Assembly (NCBI GenBank): GCA_965223045.1
Contig: CBDCVN010000013.1
Location: 1,178,001-1,242,000, forward strand
DNA: 64,000 bases
Origin: CBDCVN01 sp965223045
Lineage (GTDB): Bacteria; Deinococcota; Deinococci; Deinococcales; Trueperaceae
Direction: 5' to 3'
Part shown: one piece after another, positions 16,251-25,221 of the stretch
Position numbering within the stretch: position 1 is the stretch's first letter
Layout of the letters: every line of letters starts with the position of its first letter
Translations under genes and position numbers: made by a program
The notes under the pieces: model-generated
Told to the model about the DNA's origin: nothing
The model's input: the letters and a program-made list of their open reading frames with translations, nothing else
The model's database searches: none

Positions 16251-17229
16251 TGTTCTGAAATAAGGAATTAGGCAATAAGGCAGTTCCATAAACCAGCACA
16301 AACTCCTACTACATCGTCAACAAATCCCTTAATACGATTCCTAAAAGCATACACAAGAATCTTGAAACGCTTCATTCCTCCAATGGCATTCTCAACATAT
16401 ACACGTATCTTGCTCACTGCTTGGTTGTGAGCCTTCTGCTCTTTACTAAGCTTGGGATTAGGGTTGGCTTTGCTCTTCCTAGGTCTCTTATGAGGTATTG
16501 CAACATCTGCTCCTTCATAATCTTTCTCGATTCCTTGATATCCTAAATCTACTGCCACTTTAATATCCTCAAACCACTCCTCCTCAGGTGGAAATTCTTC
16601 CTTTAGCATTGCATAGTCATGGTTCCGTCCTCCAAAGGTTTGTCCCACAAACAAAATTACCTTCTCCTTGCTGCTTATCACTGTGTTTTTCTGCGTGTGG
16701 TTACCCTGTTTGCCACTGTATAACTCCTGTTGCATTTCATCATCCTTTGGGCGTTGATGTTCTCGCTCTGTAACATCAATCAGTATTTCGTCAAGTCCCT
16801 CAAAAGCTGCTTTGAAATCCTCTATGTTTTCAAACTCTCTAGCTGGCATATATCCCAAACCACTTAGAGTTTTCGCCATTATTGGTGTAAGACGTTGTAC
16901 CCAAGCATGGGCATTAGATCGTGATAAATCAAATTTCTCCGCTAGAACATCAAACGTTGGGTAAAGTCTAAGGTAGTAAAGAATAAAGCACAGTTTTATA
17001 TTGACTGTACTTAGTTTACTGTTTCTTCCTCCTCCTGGCTTACGATGTACTTTCCCTGCTTCTAGAGCCTTTTCATAACGTTGCTTTTCATGGTCTTCTA
17101 AAGCTTTAGCAAATGCAGGTTCTAGTTCCTCTACTTTCTTTTCGCTCAATCCTGTTATACTTCTTACTTGTCGGTCATCTCTTGGTAGTAACATTCCTTT
17201 ATTTTGACCGATTTATTTATTTCAGAACA
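16251..17229 (-). mobile_element. Complete IS5-family insertion sequence
   Basis: The 979-bp element is bounded by perfect 13-bp inverted repeats TGTTCTGAAATAA (16251-16263) and TTATTTCAGAACA (17217-17229), with a 3-bp duplication ACT outside each end (16248-16250 and 17230-17232). It encodes one transposase and appears intact. A short relative with the same right end lies at 44369-44519. Confidence 0.9.
16268..17194 (-). CDS. IS5-family transposase
   Basis: The 308-aa product has an N-terminal helix-turn-helix segment ('VLAEKFDLSRSNAHAWVQRL') and a DDE domain of the DDE_Tnp_4 type: Asp in 'EILIDVTEREHQRP', Asp in 'IKVAVDLGYQGIEKDY', Glu in 'IRVYVENAIGGMKRFKIL'. Length and the VENAIGGMKR box fit the IS5 family (ISL2/IS1031-like groups). 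It fills the element almost end to end. Confidence 0.9.
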   Translation of the reverse strand: MLLPRDDRQVRSITGLSEKKVEELEPAFAKALEDHEKQRYEKALEAGKVHRKPGGGRNSKLSTVNIKLCFILYYLRLYPTFDVLAEKFDLSRSNAHAWVQRLTPIMAKTLSGLGYMPAREFENIEDFKAAFEGLDEILIDVTEREHQRPKDDEMQQELYSGKQGNHTQKNTVISSKEKVILFVGQTFGGRNHDYAMLKEEFPPEEEWFEDIKVAVDLGYQGIEKDYEGADVAIPHKRPRKSKANPNPKLSKEQKAHNQAVSKIRVYVENAIGGMKRFKILVYAFRNRIKGFVDDVVGVCAGLWNCLIA

Positions 17230-17302
17230 ACTCTTTTATATATATCCTTAACACTTAAAGTTTATTTCTATGGGCAAAGGGCTAGCAGAAAGGAAAAACA
17301 AC

Positions 17303-17743
17303 ATGTTCTTTATTCAAAGCTTTAATGAGCGAGGTTTACTTAAGAGTATTTTTTCTAGAGTGGGGAGTAGTAGATTAGGCCCTAGTAAATGGTTTATCTT
17401 TATAATGGTTTTGCTAGCTGCCTGTGCTCCTAGTGCCCAGAACAACAACAGTGTAGAGCATGCTAATACCATTAATGGTTGTGTCCATCAAGTTGTTGAA
17501 GGTGAAACTGTTAATCAAAACCTTTTTGCAAACTGTGTTACTAGGGCAAACCAAAAATTAAAGGGCCCTGTTCGTAGAGAGCTTAATGATTATTTGCTCT
17601 CTGCTAGTCATAATGAATTGGAAAAGATGGTTGAAATAATTGTTGATGTAGACGCTAGTAGTTATGAAGACTCCACCAAGGATGAACTTTCCTTTCTCAT
17701 ACTTAAGGAAATAGAAAGTATAATAAGCTCTAAGGATGCTTAG
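17303..17743 (+). CDS. Putative lipoprotein, unknown function
   Basis: From ATG 17303, which follows AGAAAGGA, the product has 146 aa. An unusually long basic N-region precedes a hydrophobic core and a lipobox ('WFIFIMVLLAACAPSAQNNN'), so it is probably lipid-anchored after cleavage before Cys. The mature part is a small, acidic, mostly helical domain with a possible disulphide pair ('TINGCVHQVVEG', 'LFANCVTRANQK'). I do not recognise a family. An upstream in-frame ATG (17270) has no ribosome site. It lies just outside the IS5 element. Confidence 0.6.
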   Translation: MFFIQSFNERGLLKSIFSRVGSSRLGPSKWFIFIMVLLAACAPSAQNNNSVEHANTINGCVHQVVEGETVNQNLFANCVTRANQKLKGPVRRELNDYLLSASHNELEKMVEIIVDVDASSYEDSTKDELSFLILKEIESIISSKDA

Positions 17744-17788
17744 AAAGCTGTGAAACAGCAATATTTTGCACTAGGCTTGTAATTTAAT

Positions 17789-18928
17789 TCATGAGTCATT
17801 TTCCAAGGAATCACCCTTAAATAGTTGTTTGGTGCGTTTAATATATTGCCCTACAAGCTTAGCAGCCAACTCACCATCCCCTTTTTTGAGAGTTTTTAAA
17901 AGTTCAGTGTTAGCAAGTTGGCTTTTCTCAACTTGCTTTTTGTAATTTTTGCTATAAACCGTGTACTGAATGCGATAAAAGACCCCTCTATTTTTCTTGG
18001 CTATATTTAAAATTTGCTTATTATCTAAAAATTCGTAAAAGCTTGTGTGAAAGTCTAATTCAGTTTCCACAGCAAGCTCGAGATCATGGTTATTAATGTA
18101 TTTCTTTTGTTTGGCTATTTTTTGTTCTAACGCTGTAATTTGTTGGGTTGTTAGTTTACCAGCAAGCTGTCCCACAGCATATTTTTCTAGAGCAGTGTTT
18201 AAGCCAAAGAAGCCTTCATAATCATCGTCAGATAACAGGTTACTAGACTTGTTGTTGTCGAATACAGAAAGCAGCAGTAGCTTCTTCCAGAACTCCATAT
18301 AATTTTCAATAAGCTTGGCAGCTAGTTCACCATGACCTTTTTTTAAGGTACCTAGAAGTTCTTTGTGTGCTAATTGATTTTTTTCTACTAACATTTGATA
18401 ATTTTCTTTTTGGTAAATCTGATGTTTAACACGATAAAGAATGTCCCTTTGCCTCCAAACTACACGCAAAATCTCTTTATTTCCTAAAAACTCACAAAGG
18501 CTTATGTGAAAGTCAATATCAGTCTCTATGGCGCGATTGACATTATAGCTATCAATGCACTCTTCTTGTTTGGCTATTTTTTGCTCGAGCACCTCAACCT
18601 GTCTAGGTGTCAATTTACCAGCAAGCCGCCTTACCACTAGTTTTTCTAAAGCAAGACTTAAGTCAAAAGAATCTATAATTTCCGAATGGGCTAGAGGCTT
18701 AACAACCATGCCCTGCTTATGTGAAACTATAAGGAATCCTTCAGATTCAAGCCTTTCTACAGCTGAACGAATAGGGGTTTTACTCATCCCTAACTGAGTT
18801 GCTAGTGACCTTTCTGAAAGAAAGCTTCCTTCTGGAAAATGATCAGTTAGGATAAGTTCTTTTAACTTTTCATAGGCTTCATCTTTTTTGAAGGGGGTTT
18901 TGCTTGATTCCGTTTTAGTTTCATTCAT
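17789..18928 (-). CDS. GntR-family regulator with two FCD domains
   Basis: Residues about 15-75 form a GntR winged helix ('LKELILTDHFPEGSFLSERS', 'LGMSKTPIRSAVERLESEGF'). Then come two tandem FCD ligand domains, about residues 85-220 and 240-370, recognisably duplicates: 'LAGKLTPRQVEVLEQKIAKQ' against 'LAGKLTTQQITALEQKIAKQ', and 'KKGHGELAAKL' against 'KKGDGELAAKL'. The usual family has one FCD (about 230 aa in total); this protein has 379. In the first copy the metal-binding pattern is partly kept (DFH, AHKELL). In the second one His is Asn (LANTELL), suggesting an inactive copy. It is divergent from livK and the intergenic region has a matching operator, so it probably controls branched-chain amino-acid uptake. 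Confidence 0.85.
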   Translation of the reverse strand: MNETKTESSKTPFKKDEAYEKLKELILTDHFPEGSFLSERSLATQLGMSKTPIRSAVERLESEGFLIVSHKQGMVVKPLAHSEIIDSFDLSLALEKLVVRRLAGKLTPRQVEVLEQKIAKQEECIDSYNVNRAIETDIDFHISLCEFLGNKEILRVVWRQRDILYRVKHQIYQKENYQMLVEKNQLAHKELLGTLKKGHGELAAKLIENYMEFWKKLLLLSVFDNNKSSNLLSDDDYEGFFGLNTALEKYAVGQLAGKLTTQQITALEQKIAKQKKYINNHDLELAVETELDFHTSFYEFLDNKQILNIAKKNRGVFYRIQYTVYSKNYKKQVEKSQLANTELLKTLKKGDGELAAKLVGQYIKRTKQLFKGDSLENDS

Positions 18929-18998
18929 AGATTTGGTTAGTAACTTAGAGTTTTAGGTAAAACTCTCTACCTTATCAAAGCATTGTAATATAAACCGC

Positions 18999-19061
18999 TT
19001 GACAAATGAATTAGATTAAGTATATAACTGGTATAGCATTAATATATCATTTGGTATACCA
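18999..19061 (+). promoter_or_regulatory. livK promoter with GntR-type operator
   Basis: A TTGACA (18999-19004) and a TATAAC (19023-19028, 18-bp spacing) form a sigma70-type promoter reading toward livK. Downstream lies TGGTATACCA (19052-19061), a perfect palindrome of the TnGTATACnA type bound by FCD-class GntR regulators. A half-site TGGTATA overlaps the end of the -10 (19029-19035); together they make the inverted repeat CTGGTATA/TATACCAG. Binding by the divergent regulator is inferred. Confidence 0.65.
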
Positions 19062-19121
19062 GAGTTATTTCTGGTCTCACTCGGATATATTAGGGTGTTA
19101 GAATTATTAAGGAGGTTCATT

Positions 19122-20315
19122 ATGAAAAAAACTTTTGCTATTTTGGGAATTAGTGTTGGTTTGATTCTTGGCTTTGTTTGGGCACAAGAAACTATAAAGA
19201 TTGGTGTTATCACTAGTTTAACTGGGCGCTTTGCTGAATTTGGTGAACAGCATAAGGCTGGGTTTGCAGTTGCGCTCGAGCAAATCAACACAACAGGTGG
19301 AATTGGTGGTAAGTCAATTGAACTTATTATAGAAGATGATACTTCAGAGCAAAGACTAGCACTTTCTGCAGCCGAGAAACTTTTGAAAAAGGACGTGCCT
19401 ATTATACTTGGTGCTTACTCTTCATCTATAACTAATCCTTTAGCTCAATACCTTACCCGCGAGGAATTTCCCTTTTTAGTATTTACTAGTTCAGCCGATA
19501 GCGTTACTTGCCCCGGTTCAGAGTGGGTATTTCGTATAAACCAGCCTGCTACTGCTTATGCTGAGGTGCTTTTTGATATCTATGATAGCTTGCGCGCTAA
19601 AGGGGAAAAGATTAATGACATTGCACTAATTCATGGTAATGGCAGCTTTGAAACAGCTGTTGCTAATGCTACTAAATTACTAGCTGAAGCTCGAGAGTAT
19701 GACCTTGTTGAGGTTGAAAGTTATGATAAGGGCATTACAGATTTTCGTCCTGTACTAAATCGTTTTAAGAATGCTTCTCCAGATGTTGTAATGATGGTTT
19801 CATATGCTGAGGACTCTGTAGCTGTCATGCGCCAAACAAAAGAAGTAGGTTTAAATGCCAAAGTTTTTGCCGGTGGTGCAGCTGGTTTTGCACTTCCTAA
19901 TTTTATTGAAGGAGCTGGGGATGCTGCTGAATATGTTATTACTGCTACGGCATGGACAAAAGATGTTGCCTACCCCGGTGCAGGTGATCTTTATAGCAAT
20001 CTCAAAGAAGAGTTAGGTAAAGAACCTTCTTACCATGCTGCACAAGCTTATGCTGGCCTCTTAACTGTTGCTGACGTGCTTAGTCGCTCAGAGAGCTTGG
20101 AGTCAACAGATGTGCAAGAAGCTTTAGAGCAAACGGATTTGCCAGAAACAGCCTATGGTCCAATCCATTTTCAAACAGAAGATGATTGCCGTAATCAAAA
20201 TCCTATAAAGATGATTGCTGAGCAAGTTGTTGATGGTGAATTTGTGACGATTTTTCCAGAGGCTGCTGCTACTAATAATTTAATTTACCCCACCCCTGAC
20301 TGGAGTGAGCGATAA
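19122..20315 (+). CDS. livK: Branched-chain amino-acid ABC binding protein
   Basis: This is a periplasmic type-I solute-binding protein of the LivJ/LivK class (Peripla_BP_6). The ATG at 19122 follows a perfect AAGGAGG; the upstream GTG-initiated extension in the same frame is not needed. The 397-aa product has a signal peptide ('MKKTFAILGISVGLILGFVW' ending in AQ) and family blocks 'IKIGVITSLTGRFAEFGEQ', 'IELIIEDDTSEQRLALSAAE', 'VPIILGAYSSSITNPLAQY'. It hands ligand to the LivH/LivM/LivGF membrane complex, which here lies 7.4 kb downstream. The exact ligand (Leu/Ile/Val, other amino acid, amide or urea) cannot be read from sequence alone. Confidence 0.9.
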   Translation: MKKTFAILGISVGLILGFVWAQETIKIGVITSLTGRFAEFGEQHKAGFAVALEQINTTGGIGGKSIELIIEDDTSEQRLALSAAEKLLKKDVPIILGAYSSSITNPLAQYLTREEFPFLVFTSSADSVTCPGSEWVFRINQPATAYAEVLFDIYDSLRAKGEKINDIALIHGNGSFETAVANATKLLAEAREYDLVEVESYDKGITDFRPVLNRFKNASPDVVMMVSYAEDSVAVMRQTKEVGLNAKVFAGGAAGFALPNFIEGAGDAAEYVITATAWTKDVAYPGAGDLYSNLKEELGKEPSYHAAQAYAGLLTVADVLSRSESLESTDVQEALEQTDLPETAYGPIHFQTEDDCRNQNPIKMIAEQVVDGEFVTIFPEAAATNNLIYPTPDWSER

Positions 20316-20370
20316 ACTAAAGTTAGTTGTTTCGTAAACTGCCTAAGTTAATTTTCAAAAGGTTAATTAA

Positions 20371-21207
20371 ATGTCTATAACTAATGAAAATGTTTTGTGG
20401 GAAAGAATTCAGGGTTTTTCACTTGATGAATTTGGAAGTGTTTTCCCTTTTTCTGCTAGGCTGGCAAGAGAAAACGATTGGAATAAAGCCTACACTCAAA
20501 GGGTTATAGAAGAGTATAAGCGTTTTGCTTTTTTGGCTATAGCTGCGGGGCACCCTGTTACACCTTCTGTAGATATTGACCAAGTATGGCATTTGCACCT
20601 TTGCTATACAAAATCTTATTGGGAAGGATTTTGTGGTGAGGTATTAAAACAATCTTTACATCATGGACCAACTAAAGGAGGCCGTAAAGAAAAAGATAAA
20701 TTTCATGACTGGTATGCAAGAACTTTAGCAAGTTACGAGCATTTCTTCGCTGAAAAACCCCCAAAAGACATCTGGCCCCCTGTAGGTAAACGTTTTGCTA
20801 AGGCTAGTCGTATAAAACAGGTTAGCACACGCACTCACTGGGTAATTCCTAAACCACGTTTCTTAGTGGGCTTCAAATCACCTTATTATTTGGGTTTCAG
20901 CTTACTCATTCCTTTAATAATGATAGTAACTAGTTTACTTCTAGGTAATACACGTACAGCCAGTAATAATAATGGTGAACTTCTCTTTCTAGGGACTCTG
21001 ATAGTTTTAAGTCTTTCTTTATTTGTTTTGACCATATGGCTAGCTGTTAGAGGGAAAGCTGAATCGGAAGATAATATAAGCTCTACAGAAAAACAACCCT
21101 CAAGAGAAAATCGTTCGCCATGGTCATGGTTTTGGCTTTTTAGTAGCGGAGATAGTGACAGTGATGATGGCGATGGTTGTGGAGGCTGTGGCTGTGGTTG
21201 TGGATAA
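20371..21207 (+). CDS. GRDP-like membrane protein with Cys/Gly tail
   Basis: The 278-aa product has an N-terminal domain of the glycine-rich-domain (GRDP/DUF1399-like) kind: 'YKRFAFLAIAAGHPVTPSVD', 'DQVWHLHLCYTKSYW', 'LHHGPTKGGRKEKDKFHDWY', 'DIWPPVGKRF'. Two transmembrane helices follow (about residues 172-192 and 203-223), then a charged linker and the C-terminal end DGDGCGGCGCGCG. The conserved His/Trp set looks like a binding or catalytic site, but no activity is established. The Cys/Gly tail, as in several TPM/DUF2207-like proteins, may bind metal or anchor the protein. It lies 55 bp after livK. Confidence 0.7.
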   Translation: MSITNENVLWERIQGFSLDEFGSVFPFSARLARENDWNKAYTQRVIEEYKRFAFLAIAAGHPVTPSVDIDQVWHLHLCYTKSYWEGFCGEVLKQSLHHGPTKGGRKEKDKFHDWYARTLASYEHFFAEKPPKDIWPPVGKRFAKASRIKQVSTRTHWVIPKPRFLVGFKSPYYLGFSLLIPLIMIVTSLLLGNTRTASNNNGELLFLGTLIVLSLSLFVLTIWLAVRGKAESEDNISSTEKQPSRENRSPWSWFWLFSSGDSDSDDGDGCGGCGCGCG

Positions 21208-21606
21208 ACATTGTATAAGAGTATGTTTTGTTCTCAAGGTGCTTAACAATATAGAAAAAGTGAGCAAGCCTTGGGAATCTTTATTAACCTGTAGGGTGTC
21301 ATGTTTGGCGACGGAGCACCCTACAGACTTGTCCAACACTTAGAAAGGGTTCAAACATGGAATATTTAATTTGAGACGCCTGTCCTTAGATACTTAGGGA
21401 GTACCTAAAGTGTTAGTTAGTATAAGTTTACCATTTGTTTTTAAAGGAAGTTCCTTAGTTTTCAATTTACTTCATTTCGCTATGAAGTACTAGCCACCAG
21501 GAAATTCGAATAGGACAAATATAACCTGTTTGGAAAGTTTAGAGCAAAAGATCTTATTGATGAATCTGATAAGCAAAATTTCAAAAAGATTCAAAATTAG
21601 AAAGAA
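21208..21606 (+). terminator. Gene-free stretch with a 10-bp hairpin
   Basis: In these 399 bp I see one strong structure: arms CTGTAGGGTG (21289-21298) and CACCCTACAG (21317-21326) around an 18-nt loop. There is no T-tract directly after it, so it is a REP-like or rho-type structure rather than a clear intrinsic terminator. The remainder is AT-rich with nothing recognisable. Confidence 0.4.
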
Positions 21607-21813
21607 ATGTGTATGAAACAACATTTACTTAGTCGAGATATAGCATTTTCACTTTCAATACTATTGGCTGCTTATCTACAAAATGCTAATCCAGAATTGG
21701 AAGTGACAGAGAATAAAGGTTCTACCACAGCGATTTTTAACGGTGATGATTTAGGCAATGCTTTAATAGCAAATAAACAGCTTGATAATTTCAATAGGTT
21801 TGGAAAGGACTAG
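21607..21813 (+). CDS. Possible small secreted protein
   Basis: A 68-aa frame (66 from the second Met) with a short hydrophobic stretch ('DIAFSLSILLAAYLQNANPE') ends 3 nt before the start of the next gene. A weak AGAAAG ribosome site precedes it. No family is recognised and it may be chance. Tight coupling to the lipoprotein gene is the main argument for it. Confidence 0.3.
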   Translation: MCMKQHLLSRDIAFSLSILLAAYLQNANPELEVTENKGSTTAIFNGDDLGNALIANKQLDNFNRFGKD

Positions 21814-21816
21814 ATT

Positions 21817-24800
21817 ATGAAAAAGACTTTAATTACCTTTTTTCTTTTTATTGGTGTTATAGCGTTTGTATCTTGTGGAGATACAAGCAAAAATGCAATT
21901 CTAGCACCAACTAATGTCGAGGCTACTGCTGGAGAAGGCTTGATAGAGGTTACTTGGAAAGACAATAGCAACAACGAAACAGGGTTCATTATTTATCGAG
22001 AAGATCGTGGAGCTGCATCGCTAGACACACAAGCGGCTAGTCAAATTGGGGAAGTAGGTGAAGATGTTACCTCCTATAAAGATGAAGATGTAAGTGAGGA
22101 TAGAAAATATAGCTATACTGTAGCAGCTAAAGGTAGTAATGGGAGTAACTCCTCACAAACAGCACAGGAAGGCCCTCCTGTGACCCCTAAGTCTAAATTG
22201 AGTACTCCGAAAATAACAAGCTTTAAGGCTACACCAGCTACTGGTTCAGTTCCTCTGTCAGTAACCTTTTCTTGGGAAATTTCTGATCCCAACGGAGATA
22301 CTTTAACTTGTACCCTAGACATAGATAATGATGGGAAAATAGACTACACCATCAACAATTGTTCTAATAATAGTACACAGGTACATACTTATAATAGTGC
22401 TAGCAACTATACAGCCAAATTAATTGTGAGTGATGGCAAAGAGAATGCTAAAGAAATTGCTAATATACGTGTAGAATCAAAGTCCCAAGAAGGCATACTT
22501 ACTGCTGACGATCATATAGATTATGATACTACTAAGCCTAATGATCCTTATTATATTGATTACTACGATTTAACAGGTTTAGAAGGTGTTTTAAACTCAC
22601 GGGCAGTTGATGATGAGATAGCACTTACCCTACAGAGTACTTTCTCTTCTGAGTTAATTATTTATAACAAGAATAAGCGTCTGTTAAGTGGTGGTGGTAA
22701 AATCAGGTCTTCTAGTAGTGGTATCCTAACTTTTAAAGTAGAAGCAGGAGTGAATTATCTTGTAGGTGTAAGTTCTAATGGTGAGCCCAAAACGGGTCTT
22801 TATACCCTATCTACTAATTTTGGTTCACTAGAACCATCTGATTTTGGTAAGCTTCCTCCTATAGTTGGTAGCAAAGACGGTAAACTAACTACAGATGACT
22901 TTATAGATTATGATACCACTGAAGATCCTAGTTATCCCTACTACATTGATTATTATGACTTAAAAGATTTAGACAATAATCTAAGTTCAAAAGCAGTTGG
23001 TAAGGAAGTAGTACTGACTTTAGAAAGTAAGTTTGCTAATTCTTCAGCAAAGCTATATCTTTACAACAAAAACAAGCGCCAATTAATTGGTACTGGTGGT
23101 ACTATTGCTTCCTCAGACGTAGGCTTAGTAAGTTTTATTATTGATTCAAGTATTGACTATTTGATTGGTGTCAGCTCTTATGCATGGGGTGATACGGGTT
23201 CTTATACTCTCTCAACTAGTTTAGGTTCCTTATTATCTTCTTCTGAGGATGGAATCAAGTTTCTTAGCCAAAAAGGTGAACTAACAACAAATGACCTAAT
23301 AGATTGTGCCTACGCTTCTAACCACTATGTTGATTACTATAACTTAACAGACCTTGATAATGATCTAAACTCAAAAGTAGTTGATGCTAAGGTAGTCCTA
23401 ACTTTAAAAAGTGATTTGCCCAACTCTTCAGCAAGGCTATTTCTCTATAACAAAGATAAGCACAAAGTAATAAGTGGTGATGGTACAACTATTAGCTCAG
23501 GTGTAAATTGGTTAAAATTCACTGTAGAACCAGATATTAACTATTTGATAGGTGTAAGTTCTTACCTTGAAAAGAATACAATTTCTTATACTCTCTCAAC
23601 TAGTTCAGGTTCCTTAGCACCTTCTGATTTCGGTCAGCCCTCTGATAGCAAAGAAGGCAAATTGACTATAGATGACCTAATAGACCCTGACTCTTTGTAT
23701 AGCTACATTGATTACTATGACTTAACAGGTCTTGATAGTAATCTAAATCCAAAAGCAATTGGTGATGAGGTAATTCTAACACTAAAAAGTGACAGTGACG
23801 ACTTCTTCTATCCCTCAGTACACTTATCTCTTTATAACAAGAACGAGCGTAAGCTAATAAGTGGTGGTGGTATCATTGATTCCTCGGATATAGGTTGTTT
23901 AAGTTTTACTGTTCAATCAGGCATTGATTATTTGATAGGTATAAGCTCATATGAAGTGGATTCCTATACTCTTTCAACTACCTTAGGTTCATTAGATCCT
24001 TCTGATTTTGGTAAACCATCTGATATTGAAGATGGTGAACTTACTACAGATGACCTAATAAATTATGACAATGATTTTTCTAGGTCTTACATTGATTACT
24101 ATGACTTAACGGGTCTTGATAATGTTCTAAGTACGAAAGCGGTTGGTGATGAGGTAGTCCTAACTCTAAATAGTAAAAGTGACACTGGTTTCTTCGGAAA
24201 ATTATATCTCTATAACAAAGATGAACGACAGCCAATAGGTAAGGGTGGCATTATCACTGAATCAGATGGAAACTTGCTAAGCTTCACTATTGAATCAGGT
24301 ATTAACTACTTAGTAGGTGTAGGCTCTGATTTTAACGACACAAACCCTTATACTCTTTCAACTACTTTGGGTTCATTAAACCCTTCTGATTTTGGTTTTG
24401 GTGTTGAAAGTGAAGAAGGAGAAATAACTACAGATGATCTAATAAATTATGACTACGACCCTCATTATCCTTATTACATCGATTACTATGACTTAAAAGA
24501 TCTTGATAGCCATTTGGCTTCAAAAGCAGTTGGTGATGAGGTGATGTTGGCTTTAAGGGTAAAGGATGATGATTTTTTCTATCCTCAGTTTCAGTTATCT
24601 CTTTATAACAAAGATGAACGTCAGCCAATAGGCAAGGGTGGTGTAATTACTGAGTCAATAGAAGGATTCTTAACTTTTACTATTGAGTCAGGGATAGAGT
24701 ATTTAATAGGTGTAAGTTCTGAATATATGGGCGATACAAACTCCTATACTCTTTCAACTAGTTTAGGTTCTTTAGCGCCTTCTGATTTCGGAAAGAACCC

Positions 24801-25194
24801 TTTCTCGGACACTGAAAGTGGCGGCTTAGCCACCAATGATCTTACAAATCCTGATACCACTTATGATAAGGAGTATCCTTTCTATATTGATTACTATGAA
24901 CTAACAAACTTGGGGAATAATATAAGTACAAAAGCTGTTGGTGATAAGGTAATACTTGTATTAGATAGTGACTTTGACTACTCTGGCCCAATGTTATTTC
25001 TTTATGACAAGGAGAAACGTAACTTGAGTGGTGGTGGTGAAATTGATTCTTCATATAACGGTATTCTTGAATTTACTGTTGAGCCAGGGGTTACTTACTT
25101 AATAGGCGTTAGCTCGCAGTATGAGATGGATACAGGTTCCTATAAGCTCTCAACAACTTTGGGTTTGCTCGAGCCCTCAAATTTTGGCAAGTAA
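21817..25194 (+). CDS. Lipoprotein with FN3, PKD and seven PPC-like repeats
   Basis: The 1125-aa product has a lipoprotein signal ('FFLFIGVIAFVSCGDTSKNA', lipid on Cys20 or so). Residues about 28-110 look like a fibronectin type III domain ('NVEATAGEGLIEVTWKDNSN'), and about 130-215 like a PKD domain ('SVPLSVTFSWEISDPNGDTL'). Then come seven homologous units of about 125 residues, each opening G.LTTDDLIDYD....YYIDYYDL and closing YLIGVSS....YTLSTSLGSL. These resemble pre-peptidase C-terminal (PPC) beta-sandwich domains. The whole is an extracellular adhesion or binding protein with no enzyme domain. AAAGGA precedes ATG 21817. CTCGAG is absent until the last codons (25168). Confidence 0.82.
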   Translation: MKKTLITFFLFIGVIAFVSCGDTSKNAILAPTNVEATAGEGLIEVTWKDNSNNETGFIIYREDRGAASLDTQAASQIGEVGEDVTSYKDEDVSEDRKYSYTVAAKGSNGSNSSQTAQEGPPVTPKSKLSTPKITSFKATPATGSVPLSVTFSWEISDPNGDTLTCTLDIDNDGKIDYTINNCSNNSTQVHTYNSASNYTAKLIVSDGKENAKEIANIRVESKSQEGILTADDHIDYDTTKPNDPYYIDYYDLTGLEGVLNSRAVDDEIALTLQSTFSSELIIYNKNKRLLSGGGKIRSSSSGILTFKVEAGVNYLVGVSSNGEPKTGLYTLSTNFGSLEPSDFGKLPPIVGSKDGKLTTDDFIDYDTTEDPSYPYYIDYYDLKDLDNNLSSKAVGKEVVLTLESKFANSSAKLYLYNKNKRQLIGTGGTIASSDVGLVSFIIDSSIDYLIGVSSYAWGDTGSYTLSTSLGSLLSSSEDGIKFLSQKGELTTNDLIDCAYASNHYVDYYNLTDLDNDLNSKVVDAKVVLTLKSDLPNSSARLFLYNKDKHKVISGDGTTISSGVNWLKFTVEPDINYLIGVSSYLEKNTISYTLSTSSGSLAPSDFGQPSDSKEGKLTIDDLIDPDSLYSYIDYYDLTGLDSNLNPKAIGDEVILTLKSDSDDFFYPSVHLSLYNKNERKLISGGGIIDSSDIGCLSFTVQSGIDYLIGISSYEVDSYTLSTTLGSLDPSDFGKPSDIEDGELTTDDLINYDNDFSRSYIDYYDLTGLDNVLSTKAVGDEVVLTLNSKSDTGFFGKLYLYNKDERQPIGKGGIITESDGNLLSFTIESGINYLVGVGSDFNDTNPYTLSTTLGSLNPSDFGFGVESEEGEITTDDLINYDYDPHYPYYIDYYDLKDLDSHLASKAVGDEVMLALRVKDDDFFYPQFQLSLYNKDERQPIGKGGVITESIEGFLTFTIESGIEYLIGVSSEYMGDTNSYTLSTSLGSLAPSDFGKNPFSDTESGGLATNDLTNPDTTYDKEYPFYIDYYELTNLGNNISTKAVGDKVILVLDSDFDYSGPMLFLYDKEKRNLSGGGEIDSSYNGILEFTVEPGVTYLIGVSSQYEMDTGSYKLSTTLGLLEPSNFGK

Positions 25195-25221
25195 TTAAAC
25201 TTGTTTAAGGCTTGTTTGAAC

